20,660 bases of DNA from Isohypsibius dastychi. Taxonomy: Eukaryota; Tardigrada; Eutardigrada; Parachela; Isohypsibiidae. Position 1 is the stretch's first letter; each line of letters opens with the position of its first letter. The stretch is from the NCBI GenBank assembly GCA_034696485.1, contig JAQIWT010000424.1, positions 1 to 20,660 on the forward strand, given 5' to 3'. The position numbers and the translations under genes are program-made. Positions 1 through 10,294 of the stretch are shown here, piece by piece. The notes under the pieces were generated by a model, which made no database searches, was not told where the DNA came from, and saw only the letters and a list, made by a program, of their open reading frames with translations.

Positions 1-965
1 CCCGACTAGAAAAGTTGGAGAATTGTGTCAGTCAGAACATACAAAACCGTAGTAAAAAACGCTAAATCCTACGGTCAATTGATTCTACTATTTAATACAT
101 ATCAAGTTTCTTTTTGCGAGTTTTTTCTTATTCTAATTCTACTTCATGGTTTTTAGAATCTTTTTAATACATTCTTTTTACTGCAGGAAAACCAAAAAAA
201 GGTAAAATATTGAATGAATTACTCCAATTTTACTGTAGTAAAGGAACACTAATTGTGAATGCTAATACAAGTTCTGATACAGATGAAAAAGCGTAGAAAA
301 GTGGTCTCAAATCCGGCAAATATCTGGACAAGTTTGGCCAACCGTTTTCAGTCTATATAAACCATCTCTATGATACTCAAATTCGATCACGTTCATTTTT
401 GTGATTTTTTGGTCCAACTGAAAAAGAAAACACCAACACAATGTTTTCGCTTCGGTACCGCGTTGGACAACCGAATTTACGGAATAAAAGCGCGATATTC
501 ATGTTTCAACTATGTTTCAATTCCCTTACCGTGCTCTCAGAACTTTTTCGGTTGTTAAACCCTTAACAATTCACAAGCTCACTTGTTTTCCCAAAACCTA
601 ATCATTCGTGATACGAAATTGCCTACTTATTCGTTATAACTTATAAGGTATGGGTCAAACTTTATTCTAACCAAGAAAATTTCGCAAACCAGATCCTACA
701 ATTTAATAAACTCAGTCTTTACTCTTTACTGTATCTCGTTGTCTCGATTTGCAAAAGATTTCGGTCAGAAAATTCAAAGTATCGATTTTTTTTGGAAATA
801 ATAAATTATCACGAAATCGACCAAAAAAGTTCTCAGAAAATTAACTTCAAAAGAGCCTAATACCACCTATAATACTGGTCTAATGTTTGAATAAAATGGG
901 AGCTGTAACAGAATAAACTCCGAGTATAAATGATGGCCCCGTAAAAGCTTGTTTCCTGTACGTAC
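1..965. other. Non-coding, AT-rich; probably intron of the CREB3-like gene
   Basis: No supported exon on either strand. The minus-strand bZIP gene has a good donor (AAG followed by GTACGT) at 966/965, so this stretch should be the start of a large intron. I looked on the minus strand for the continuation of the basic region (a QSAQxSR-like stretch and lysine-rich codons) and did not find it. The remaining exons therefore probably lie left of the window. Confidence 0.6.
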
Positions 966-2624
966 CTTGTTTCGGATCTTTCGTCGAATTTTCTTGAGAA
1001 TACGTTCTTCCTGTTTGGAAAGCGGGAGAAATTTGGGCAGTGTAAGTCCTTCCTTGCTCAGCAGCGACAATTCTTCTTTGCTCAATTTCAGTTCTTCCTT
1101 CTTCCCTTTTTGAACAGCGCTGGTTGATTCGTTTGAGGATTCAGAGTGAACGGACATTGGGGAATCATGAATGCTGCTGGATGAGATGGAATGGTTATCA
1201 TTATCTTCATCACTTCCGCTTCCACTGCTGGAAGATGTCATCTCGGGGACTTGAAGATATTGACTCAATTCGCCGAGACAATCCATATCAAAACCATCTG
1301 TAAAAAAATAAAAAAAAATAATCAAAATGAAGAAAATTTCCGAAGATTGGAACTGAACTTGAAATCACGAAAAAATGAATGACTTATCCTCAATAATCAA
1401 CTGAAGTCCGAAAAAACAAATTGAAACACCAATGCATGTTTTTGCGAAAATGTTTCTTCATTCAGCCTGATACCACAAAAGAAATTTCCTCTGGACAAAG
1501 GAAATATGACGTTTGGTTTCGAATTTTAAAAAATGAACAACCGAAAAACCCAGATTATTATATTATGGAGCAGGAAAGTAGTTCATTCGTTGAGAGCCGA
1601 TATTTTTAGTTGCGATCTATCAATAACGTGGTCCAACAAATATTCATTGTTACAAAAACGTTCAATTTTGCAAATCCTAAATGTTTGGATCTGAAAGAAA
1701 ACCGATAATTCTTGTCATGCACGCGGACGAAAACTTCCGATCTCCTAACAAATGTGTATCATTTCCATCGAGCCACCGAAAATTTTTACTCTAGCATTTC
1801 AAATAAAATCGAACAGAAGCACACAAACGCCTGATCAAAGCCCAATACGACAACATTGTTTCCAAATTTTAGAAGTGGACCAAGAAGATAAGAACCATGA
1901 TTATACCATCTGACGTAATTCGAAATCCATTTCCTGCAGAAGCTTTCAATGTAAAATAAAACTCTCTGTCTTATGGAAAAAATTCCAACCATCGAGAGAA
2001 TGTCCTACAATCAAATTTCAACTCAAATAAAAAATTAGTCTGGTCGAAAATCAGCGAGAAAAACAATTGGTGGACTTTCTACCAAAATCGCGATAAACAT
2101 TTCCGTCTACCCCTGATTTCGATTATATAACCAGATAAGCACTCGAAAAGCCGGCTGCGATTTCCCAACTTCAAACCCGCATGGCTCAACAAATTCAGAA
2201 CTCCAACAAAATATCGCCACATTTTCAGAACAACAAACAAAAATGACGTGGATTTTCATAAACACGACCTCAATTTACACCACATCCGCCTCTCTGCTCT
2301 CACCTGCACATGTTTTATCCGAAAACAATCCAACCTGCTCCTCCCCACAGTTTCCGCCTGCTGCAAACTCCGATGAGATGACAATGTCCCTGAGAACGTT
2401 TTGGGTCGCTGGGTCTCCCAGAAGAGCCAGAAAGTCGTCAGGCAGATCCTGTAACAAACAAATTCAGATACAGAATTTCTCGTAGAACTCGAATTTCTTA
2501 CCAGCTGGCCTTGTTGGTGGTCCGCTTCCATTTTAACACATGAATGATCATCCTCCGCATTTCCGCCAGCTGCTGGGTCGTTTATGCCAAACAGCAGCTC
2601 CCACAGCCCATGTCCCTGGTCCAT
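966..2624 (-). CDS. CREB3/CREBH-family bZIP transcription factor, N-terminal part (partial, runs off the left edge)
   Basis: Three exons read on the minus strand: 2624-2502 (phase 0), 2448-2304 (phase 1) and 1297-966. They join in frame through GTAAGA, GTGAGA and GTACGT donors and TTACAG/TTTACAG acceptors, giving about 200 residues. The N-terminus ([17 protein letters not shown]) is acidic and hydrophobic, as in an activation domain. A serine/acid-rich linker follows around residues 110-150. The segment from about 168 carries the family signature [16 protein letters not shown] then [10 protein letters not shown], which precedes and begins the bZIP basic region. CREB3, CREB3L and CREBH proteins are normally ER-membrane-tethered factors released by proteolysis. 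The rest of the bZIP and the expected membrane segment are not in this window. The start at 2624 was chosen because an acceptor-like TTTCCAG lies 23 bases upstream and the N-terminus looks right. An upstream in-frame ATG at about 2753 is possible but reads across that acceptor. In C. elegans the nearest relatives would be crh-2 or let-607; I cannot tell which. Confidence 0.88.
1298..2303 (-). other. Intron of the CREB3-like gene
   Basis: A roughly 1-kb intron between the second and third coding exons, bounded by GTGAGA at 2303 and TTTACAG ending at 1298 on the minus strand. Short open frames inside it on both strands show no recognisable protein. A TGACGTGG motif lies at 2244-2251. Confidence 0.75.
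2244..2251 (+). promoter_or_regulatory. TGACGTGG, CREB3/ATF6-type (UPRE-like) motif in CREB3-like intron
   Basis: A perfect 8-mer TGACGTGG. TGACGTG[G/A] is the established site type for ATF6 and CREB3-family bZIP factors. It lies in the intron just after the second coding exon of a gene for such a factor. Function is inferred only. Confidence 0.3.
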
Positions 2625-3532
2625 CTTGTAGGGGCTTCCAGATACTCCTGGAAATTGCTGATAAATGAATGGATGAAACACGGGATAATGAATGTGACGT
2701 GGATGGATTTGAGAGGGCAGGTATGGTTGGAAATTGAAACGATGATTTCTCAAAGTGTGCCAGCGTGGCAGATGCGAGATACGGAGAAGAGAGGGTGGGG
2801 TGGGGCTAGATACGTAGCCAGACTGACCTGAAATGAACTCTACGCACGCAAGTTACGCATCGGCCATCGGCTGCGTGCATATAAAATTACGTGAACAATG
2901 GTGGACTTGGGGCAGTGAAATCACGCAACGGAGTGATAAAGCAAAATTTCTGATCTTTTTTACCAACCAGGATTTCTTAATTTTACGTTCATTTCGTGTT
3001 CCTGCAAAATGCAAACAAACGAGACTACGTCGGTCGTGACGCACACGTTGTTGGTTGGTTCAGCTTTCAAGTCCTACCCGCAACCGCATTGCGCAAAGCC
3101 GTAGGTTTGGCCTACGCAGACACACAAAGCACCTGTCAAGTGTTAACCTGGTAGGTGATCCGAAATCCGCCTACTCACACAAACTTGAAGTCAAAAAGTT
3201 GTTGATAGATTTTCTGAAGATGAACTCAAGCTCCTCGGAATCCATCCGTCATTTTCGACCTCATCTCGCGTTTCCATCTTAAAACCATACCAATTTTGAA
3301 ATATTCTTGGTTCGCTTGTTGATCGGAATCGTCACGACTGCGTGAATCGGGGTAAGTTGGTGCGAAAAACGCAAACAATGGCACATTTTTCAGCTTGAAT
3401 GCTCTTTCTGAATTGCTGCAAAATTTGATGGTTTTTTGATCGTCCAGGTTGGATTTCACTACAGTTTGTTAATCATCGATCAAATACGGATTGAAAATGT
3501 CATGAAGCCTGCGTTCTGGTCTCAAGGGAAGA
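2625..3532. promoter_or_regulatory. Shared upstream region of the divergent CREB3-like and Pez-like genes
   Basis: About 0.9 kb separates two start codons that face away from each other, so this is the likely bidirectional promoter and 5' UTR region. On the minus side an acceptor-like TTTCCAG ends at 2648, 23 bases before the CREB3-like ATG. On the plus side an acceptor-like TTTTTCAG ends at 3393, 140 bases before the Pez ATG. Each could end a 5' UTR intron or, in a nematode, be a spliced-leader trans-splice site. The block also holds short GC-rich imperfect inverted repeats near 2843-2876 and 3100-3116 and a TGACGTGG motif at 2695-2702. No coding exon is supported. Confidence 0.5.
2695..2702 (+). 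promoter_or_regulatory. TGACGTGG, CREB3/ATF6-type motif upstream of the CREB3-like start
   Basis: Second perfect copy of TGACGTGG, 71 bases upstream of the proposed CREB3-like ATG and 450 bases from the copy at 2244. Position and motif suggest possible autoregulation. This is an inference from the motif alone. Confidence 0.35.
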
Positions 3533-6500
3533 ATGCCATTCTCAACGGGGAAGTTTCTGTTGAAAAAAGGCAAACGCTACGATGTCGCCACAAAGTCCCT
3601 CTTCGTCCTGCCTGTCCAGCTTTTGGACAACACCATGATGGAATGCACGGTCAAAGAAGACAGCAGTGGTCAAGATCTCCTCATGCACGTCGCTCAGCGT
3701 CTGGGAATTCACGAGTCGGAAATTGATTATTTCGGATTAAAGTTCATTAATAAACATCTTCAATATCAGTGGTTATCCCTCGATTCCCCGTTGAAGCGCC
3801 AACTGATGAAATTTGCTCATGATTTGTTCGTCAAATTCTCCGTCAGATTTTATATCCGGAATGTGCATCAGCTGAAAGATGAGCCAAGTCGCTATCAGTT
3901 TTTTCTTCAGCTGAGAAATGAGATTATCGAAGGAGCGTTGTTGTGCTCACCGGAACAAGCTGTGTTGTTGGCCAGTTATAGTCTGCAAGCTGCGTATGGC
4001 GATTTTGATCCATTGCTACATTCCCCACAACATTTGAAGGATTTTTTCCTGCTGCCGAAAAGGATGTGTGTTCAGGAGGAGATTTTGAAGGATTTGCTGG
4101 CGCAAGTGGCGGAAATGCATCGATCTTTGAAGGTTCGACCTGTTTTTAAACAGTTTCGTAATTTTAAATAAGAAAATTCGATTTCATTCAGTTGAACCAG
4201 GAAATTGTGGAACATAGAATACGTGTTGTTTGCGTTGTTGTTTGAAGAGATGCAGAGACAGGAATGTTGGGAACATTTTTTTGACGAAATTCGATCAACG
4301 TTTTTAAAACAAGTTCAAAGTTGAATTGATTTGCTCGTAAAATTTGATCAGAACTTTGAGGCGACTGCCCGAGCGTTTAACAGATTCAGAATTAATGCCA
4401 AAAGTGTGCTAGCTGAGTTGATTCACATGTCCCATCCAAAATTTTCAATTAAGTTTAATTTATTTTTAATTTGTTTAATTTTAATTTCATTTAATTTTAA
4501 TTTATTGTAATTTGTAATTTGTTGAATAAATTTATTGCTTGTAATTTATTGTTATTTTTCCGCATGATTTTTGGAATAAGTGTTAAATGCTGCCAAATAT
4601 TTGACAGCGCTGTTTTGACTCTAGATATGGGTTGTCGAATGTTAATTCCGGTTATACGGAATAATTAAAAATAATTCAACCAGAAATAATTTTCTCCCGA
4701 TTTTCAATCGACATTTTTCGCTTGCAATATTTTTGCATTTACTTTGATAATTTCCTGTCTAACTGATTCTATTTTCAGGGAATGCTCCCAGGAATGGCGG
4801 AGACATACTACATAATCGAAGCCCAAAATCTGGAAGGCTACGGTGAGGAATACTACGCCGCCAAAGACGCATCCGGAAATGATCTTCTTCTCGGCACAAG
4901 TCACACCGGCTTAGCCATTAAGCATCCAACAGGTCGACCACTTTTGACAATGAGCTGGGCGGAATTAAAGTCCGTGACACGTGCTAAGCGCAGCTCGATC
5001 CGTTTAGAATGCGCCGGGTCAGGTCGCGCTGCTCAACGTGTCGTCCAGATCTTCCTCGAAAACGCCGACTTTGCCGCATATGTTCTCACCAACATTCTCC
5101 TCCAGCAGCAGTTTTATTTGAGTGATTCACATGGAAGCTTGGAGGTAGTGGGAGGGAATGGACCTCCGCCCAGACCGCAATTTCCGCTGACCGGAAGAAG
5201 TGTTGGATCGGTGACATCGGTTGTTAAAGTGACGAATGGCGGATTGAATGGAATAGGCAAACCGGAAGTTGGTGTTGGGGATCACCGGCCTGATATTGCG
5301 GTGAAGCATCATCTTCCGCACGGTGAGATTTTCAGGTTGAAGTGTTTCAGCTCCAAACGTGTACTATCGCATTTAACACAAGAACTTATCGTTATCGTTT
5401 CAAACCGTTTAGAATTAACTGGTGAATTTCGATAAATGCTGAAAGTGTACAAACATAATCTAGTTCGTTATTTAAAAATTTATTCTTTTAGTTTTTTACT
5501 TCGTCATATAAACTTCCGTCGTATTTTTCTCATTCGTTAATATTCTATTAATATTCTATTAATATTCGTTAATTTTCGTTCTATTCGGTTAATAATTCAT
5601 CAAGTTTGTAAGTTTTGGTTTTAGCAAATTCTACGGCCAGGCAAGATACCGGTAGATGCATGCAAAATCAAATAAGTGTATCTCTTGTTTTTCTTAAATT
5701 TCCTGTTCGAGGTTCTAAGAATTTTGTCTACAAAACTGGTGATTCTTGCTGTTTGTTGAGATTGCCGTTTGTTGTTTGTGACTCTGGTATCTGTGGTTTT
5801 AATGCTCAATAGTTATCGGTTGCTTACGTGCAGAATACCGTGTAGATTTGGGGCTGAGTCATCGCTCGGGAGATGAGCAACTGCGTACGGTAATATAAGA
5901 AGTACTTGCGAACGAATCCGATATCTTGAAGATTTGGTCATTTGTATTGTTGTGCTCGAATGTTTTTTATGTTCTGGACTTGAAAAGATATTTATTCCGG
6001 TGCTAGAAAATAACTGAGTGTTTCAATTGAATGGCGACCTCCTGCTCGAGTTCTCCACTGATAGGGATAGTTTGTAATTTCGAGATGTCCCCCCATTCCA
6101 CGGATGGAGTCCCCGTTCTGACTGAATCGTCTTTTTACTTCACAAACGGCGTTCACGTTACGAATGGTTAATTTTATAAAACTTTTTAAAACCCTCTGTT
6201 GAATTTTGGATTAGGATTTTTGTTTCGAGCAGTAGAACTGTATCATACATTTTTCTTTGCTTTTATGTTTACCACTTGCTTTCAGACTTGGAAAACGGGA
6301 AGGTACCTCACCGAGAGACACCACCTTACGATACGGTGATCAGCCACAACCGCCATCACAGTCACAACGGCAATTTCCCAGTCACCAATGGAAATGGTAA
6401 TTCTGTCGATCTGCGTCGCGAACCGAAATCCGAACCGGCAACTCAAATTCACCATCGGTTTTCATGGATGGGACAGGATCAGCCGGCTGAAAAGACTCGA

Positions 6501-8910
6501 ATGATTCAGCAACAGGTGGCATTTAATGTCGTCAGTAGTACACCGGAACTTCGATTAACCAGTCTTCCTTCACAAACTGCTCAACCACTTGGAACAAGTA
6601 CTAGTACTCCTGACTTATTGAATTCGACTACTTCCGGTCAGAAGCGAAGGAATTTGATCCGTCGAAGCGAGGAAACGGAATCACCGGCGCAGGGGAGCTC
6701 ACCACTTCGGGCTGCAGCTGCACAGGTTTGTGGAACTTTTTTAGGTCTTTCTGAACACGAAAATCAATTTTTTATGGATTTGGCGGATGATTCATGATTT
6801 CGTAATTCTTATACAGTATGTGTGTCCGTTAAATCGCATAAATTAAATTTAATCGCACAAATTAAATAATTGATTTAGATCAAATTAATCGATTATATAA
6901 TTAGTTGATTTAATCAAATTGAATACCTTACATTCGATCGCATCCATTAAATTGATTAAAGAATTTATGTTGAACCTCATGTGTCTGTTTCATCATATCA
7001 CTGCTGGAAGTTGCGAGCGAAAATATGCCTGTGCTTGTTGGAATTAGATTGCATTAAAATTAGAGTAGATTTGCAATTATACATTAGAGGTTCTATCTTC
7101 GTTTCTACCATAACTTGAAAATGAGAAAGGGAATTGATTCACGTCAGAGTTGAATGACAACTGAAGTTGACGGTTGTCTTACTTATTGATGAATCCTACT
7201 GTAGGTCTAGTAGAAAACCTGCAAAAATTGTGGAGGTTCAGATTTGTGTTAAAATGTCGTAGAAGAGTGGCTTTCAGACGTCCATGCAACTTTTGTGACA
7301 AGTTGACAAATTTAATTCGTAATCGGAGATTTATTCTGTAGACAATTTACAAGCGCGATTTGACAGTAAATTTTTTGTATTTTATTTTTAACAGTTAATT
7401 TTTTGTATTTTATTTTTAATAATTGCCTTTTTTTGTTTCGAATCGCGACTTACCCTGGGTGCACATTTGAACCACTGAATTATTCACTTGGTACTTTTGG
7501 AACAAGTAGCAGATAGAAAGATATTATCCTGAAGTTTCTTACGGATTCCACAGCTTCCCTTCTAGGCTTTGATTCTGCATCTAGTTTCTACATACTTCTT
7601 TTGATGTGTGGCAGGTTTTAAAATCGACCTTCTGTTTTCCAGGTTGATCTTTCATCCATCACAACTCCCCAGAAACTCTTCCCAGATCAATTCTCCATTT
7701 TATCTGAAGAAGAAGACCGTTCATCCAACGGTACAAAAAGCACTCCATCCCGCGAGAAGACACCATCACGACCTCTCCTTCACGCCGCCATGAACGGGCT
7801 AGTCCTTTCCGATCGAATTGTCGACGACCCAACCGCCACCATCCCACGTCGTGCAAAAAGCGACATCCCAATCGACACATTGAAATCTGACTTGGAACAA
7901 CGCCTCATTTCCGGCAATGTCCTCATCGAATTCGAACAGATCCCCAAAAAGCGCCGAACTCAGGATATCTGCTCAGTTGCAATTCTTCCGGAAAATCAGC
8001 CGCGGAATCGGTATATGGATGTTCTGCCCTATGATGATACTCGCGTGCATATTTTGAACCCGAATGCGAAGAGTAACTCGAAGGGATATATCAATGCGTC
8101 GGAGATTATTTTGAAATGCGAGAAGTTGGAGAGGAGATATATTGCGACTCAGGAACCACTAGAGAATACGCTAGAGGACTTTTTTGTTATGTTGTGGCAA
8201 CAGCATACAAAGTTGTTGGTTGTACTGTCGGAGGTTGAGAATATCGGATGGTTGGATAGTGCTGAGAAGGGCAAGGATGTAGTTGTTGGACAGTTTATGC
8301 TGAAGATGGAACCACCCAAGTAAGTCCATTGTATAAGATCTTACTTTGGTCAGTACGGGTACGAGTGCTAGCCAGCCACAAAAACATGGGAATTTGAGTC
8401 TGTTTCGGAATATTTTGTTCTCAGTTGCATTGGTGTCTGTTGTTTGAATGGTGGCTGAAAGGACCTCTCTCTTTTTACAGTGATTCTTCCGTTGCTCCAT
8501 CTCATGGTTACACAGTGACCTCGTTCCACTTGATCAACAAGTCCTCCAAAAAACAAATCCGCCGCCGTCTCTACATCTTCCATTTAGAGAAATGGTCTGA
8601 ACAAGGCATCCCGGAATCTCTTCCTGCATTTTGTCAGATGACCCAAGAACTTGAAACTTACCGCCGTCGATTCCAACCTCAGGCCAAGGAACCCATCGTC
8701 GTACTTTGCCGTACCGGAACCGGACGAAGTGGAATGATGATATTGTTTGACTTTATGACATTGTGTTTGGATCACAATCAACCTGTTGATATTCCGCGAG
8801 TTTTGGCTCATATGCGACTTCAACGGATGTTCATGGTTCAGACGGTTTCTCAATATCGCTTTGTTTATGCTGCGCTGGTGCAACATTTGAGCAGCTCTCG
8901 TCTAATATGA
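3533..8910 (+). CDS. Pez: Non-receptor tyrosine phosphatase, Pez/PTPN14/PTPN21 type (FERM plus PTP), probably catalytically impaired
   Basis: Five exons (3533-4132, 4779-5322, 6286-6725, 7643-8319, 8481-8910) join in frame with phases 0, 1, 0 and 2, giving about 896 residues. An in-frame TGA at 3503 limits the start, and MPFSTGKF matches the family N-terminus. The FERM domain spans roughly residues 15-305; HRSLK joined to GMLPGMAE matches PTPN14 across the first splice. A low-complexity linker follows to about 600, shorter than in the roughly 1,180-residue human proteins. The PTP domain is about 611-890. The phosphotyrosine loop (NRYMDVLPYDDTRV), YINASEI and the C-terminal QTVSQYRFVY are conserved. 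The catalytic loop reads VVLCRTGTGRSG: Cys830 and Arg836 are present, but the near-invariant His before Cys is Leu829. The WPD loop is WSE (792-794). Family members are cytosolic or junctional regulators of growth signalling. Low activity or a scaffold role is inferred. The first donor (GTTCGA) is weak, but the protein join is convincing. Confidence 0.93.
4133..4778 (+). other. Pez intron 1
   Basis: Runs from a weak GTTCGA donor to an ATTTTCAG acceptor. The centre (about 4440-4560) is AT-rich low-complexity sequence built from repeated TTTAATTT-like words. No gene is seen inside. Confidence 0.85.
4440..4560. repeat. AT-rich simple-sequence tract
   Basis: Degenerate repetition of TTTAATTT/TTAATTTG words over about 120 bases within Pez intron 1. 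No further structure is evident. Confidence 0.7.
5323..6285 (+). other. Pez intron 2
   Basis: Bounded by a GTGAGA donor (phase 1) and a GCTTTCAG acceptor. Short open frames inside have no recognisable protein. A small tandem repeat lies at 5537-5569; otherwise nothing notable. Confidence 0.85.
5537..5569. repeat. Three tandem copies of an 11-base unit
   Basis: Unit TTAATATTCTA occurs twice exactly, and a third copy ends CGT instead of CTA. A simple intronic tandem repeat. Confidence 0.8.
6828..6965. repeat. AT-rich low-complexity tract
   Basis: Repeated words such as AAATTAAAT, TTGATTTA and ATTAATCGATTA over about 140 bases in Pez intron 3. No coding potential. Confidence 0.65.
7366..7421. 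repeat. Tandem duplication, two 28-base units
   Basis: The unit beginning GTAAATTTTTTG (7366-7393) is followed directly by a near-identical unit beginning GTTAATTTTTTG (7394-7421). The two differ at only two positions. Confidence 0.85.
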
Positions 8911-10030
8911 TCTGACCGAATTCCGCCTTTTTCTGCCTTTATGCGCTGCTTTTCTTTTGCCTTTGATTCTGAAGCATATTTTTATATTCGTTGATTGTTC
9001 TTCCAGTTTGTTATGTGCCATTTTTCTGTAACTTTGAACTGCTTGAAGTATTTGAGTTACCGTGCGTTGGGCGAGTAAGCGAGCCGTTTCTGCTCCGACA
9101 ACCGAAGTGGTGATCCTAGACTAACTGTGCGGACAAAGTTTGCTTCCGGAAATCAGAATTCCAGGAAATCAGAATTCCAGCCGGTGAGCTTTTGTCAGAT
9201 TCGAAAGAAGGAGCTTCGCGCTTAGGGACATATTGACACAAGTGTTCATTCTACGCTGAAACGGTTCGCCACTAGACAGACTTGCTCGTCGTGTTACAAC
9301 CATCAGTGGACTCACCGCGACTTCGTGCGAACTGTAGTTTGGTGCAATTTGCAGTCATAAGAGAGATAGAGCGCGGTTCGCAGACGTCGACGAATTTGAG
9401 AGGTACAGTAAAACACTGCATGCACTACTTCCCATGCAGTTCTGTCATTCGTGCACATGCGTTCACATCATGGTCAACCAGATCAAACAAAAAGTCGAAA
9501 GACATGAGATGAAGAGATTTGCTAGAGACCGAACGACAGAAAAACATGAACCTGACAAAAGTGGTAAACTGCAGAATCGAAGAACATCTGGCTTCTTGTG
9601 TTGTGACGAGAATGTGAACACATTTTCAAGAAGGCACACAATCTGGAAAATGTTTTGAGTGTATGTCACGGTTCCGGCATTTTGTGCGCTGAGTTATACA
9701 CTGGAGTATGATTCTTGCACGTATGGTCAGGAACGTTGATGACACATGGACATAGAGGCGGTTACTGATGAATCCATTCTATCCTGCATTGTTAGAGCGC
9801 AGACAGAAGTTGTAAGAGTCAATGAGCGGAGGTCAGTCACGTCGATCACAAATGTTGATAAGATTAGACACTGGTCTTTTTTGTGAATGAGTGAGTGAAG
9901 GAAGATTTTGTGACTGATTCCATTTTTTTTGCCGAAGCTGCCTCTAAAACGGATCTTGTGATCGTTTCGGAACATACAAACTAAGGTGGTCCGTTAACGT
10001 CAAATCCCGACCGTTTACCCAAATATCATC
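8911..10030. other. Intergenic region between the Pez-like gene and the caspase gene
   Basis: About 1.1 kb with several short open frames but no recognisable domain, tRNA or conserved protein. It should hold the Pez 3' UTR and the caspase promoter. The only clear structure is a perfect 16-base tandem duplication at 9149-9180. Confidence 0.6.
9149..9180. repeat. Perfect 16-base tandem duplication
   Basis: The unit GAAATCAGAATTCCAG occurs twice in direct succession (9149-9164 and 9165-9180), each carrying a GAATTC core. Confidence 0.9.
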
Positions 10031-10294
10031 ATGGACGAAGCAACACTGGACCAACGGTTAGCCGATTTCACGAAACTGATCTTCGAGTCTAATATTCGCG
10101 ATATTTTCTCCCCCACCGGCTACGTCAAGATGTCCGCGATATTTTAACTTTAGTGGAGCTGCCAACAATTCTCCCGCATTCCGATCTGCAAATACATCTC
10201 ACAAAACTCTACATTTCTCCAGCAAAATACCGTCGCCAAGTCGCTGATACGGTACATTTCATCGGAAACTGAATTCGTTTTGTCCCAGTTCGAT
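10031..10294 (+). other. Tentative first two exons of the caspase prodomain, separated by a 30-base intron or disrupted by stops
   Basis: An ATG at 10031 opens a 31-codon frame. The same frame then meets two stops (TAA, TAG) inside 10124-10153 and runs open again to 10294. The 30 bases have GTCAAG at one end and AACTTTAG at the other, so a very short in-frame intron is possible. The segment after it leaves at a GTGAAA donor (10295) in phase 0, matching the phase-0 exon at 10433. A pseudogenised or mis-modelled 5' end is the alternative. Confidence 0.35.

Larger units (their letters stand above)
6726..7642 (+). other. Pez intron 3
   Basis: Bounded by a GTTTGT donor and a GTTTTCCAG acceptor. 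It contains an AT-rich tract of TTAAAT/TTGATT words (about 6828-6965) and a tandem 28-base duplication at 7366-7421. No gene is recognised inside. Confidence 0.85.

Noticed and set aside
1-960. Continuation of the bZIP domain (rest of basic region, leucine zipper, membrane segment)
   Set aside because: No minus-strand segment reads as the expected basic region after [10 protein letters not shown], and no convincing acceptor with coding sequence follows.
2843-3116. GC-rich inverted repeats in the divergent promoter (GCACGCA/TGCGTGC; CGTAGG/CCTACG)
   Set aside because: The stems are only six to seven bases, and chance occurrence is likely in a region of this size.
6286-6330. PPxY (WW-binding) motif expected in a PTPN14-like linker
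   Set aside because: The sequence reads ETPPYD, that is TPPY, not PPxY. It is noted only as a near miss.
9282-9658. Overlapping open frames between the phosphatase and caspase genes
   Set aside because: No recognisable domain, no matching splice architecture and low-complexity composition. Treated as chance frames.
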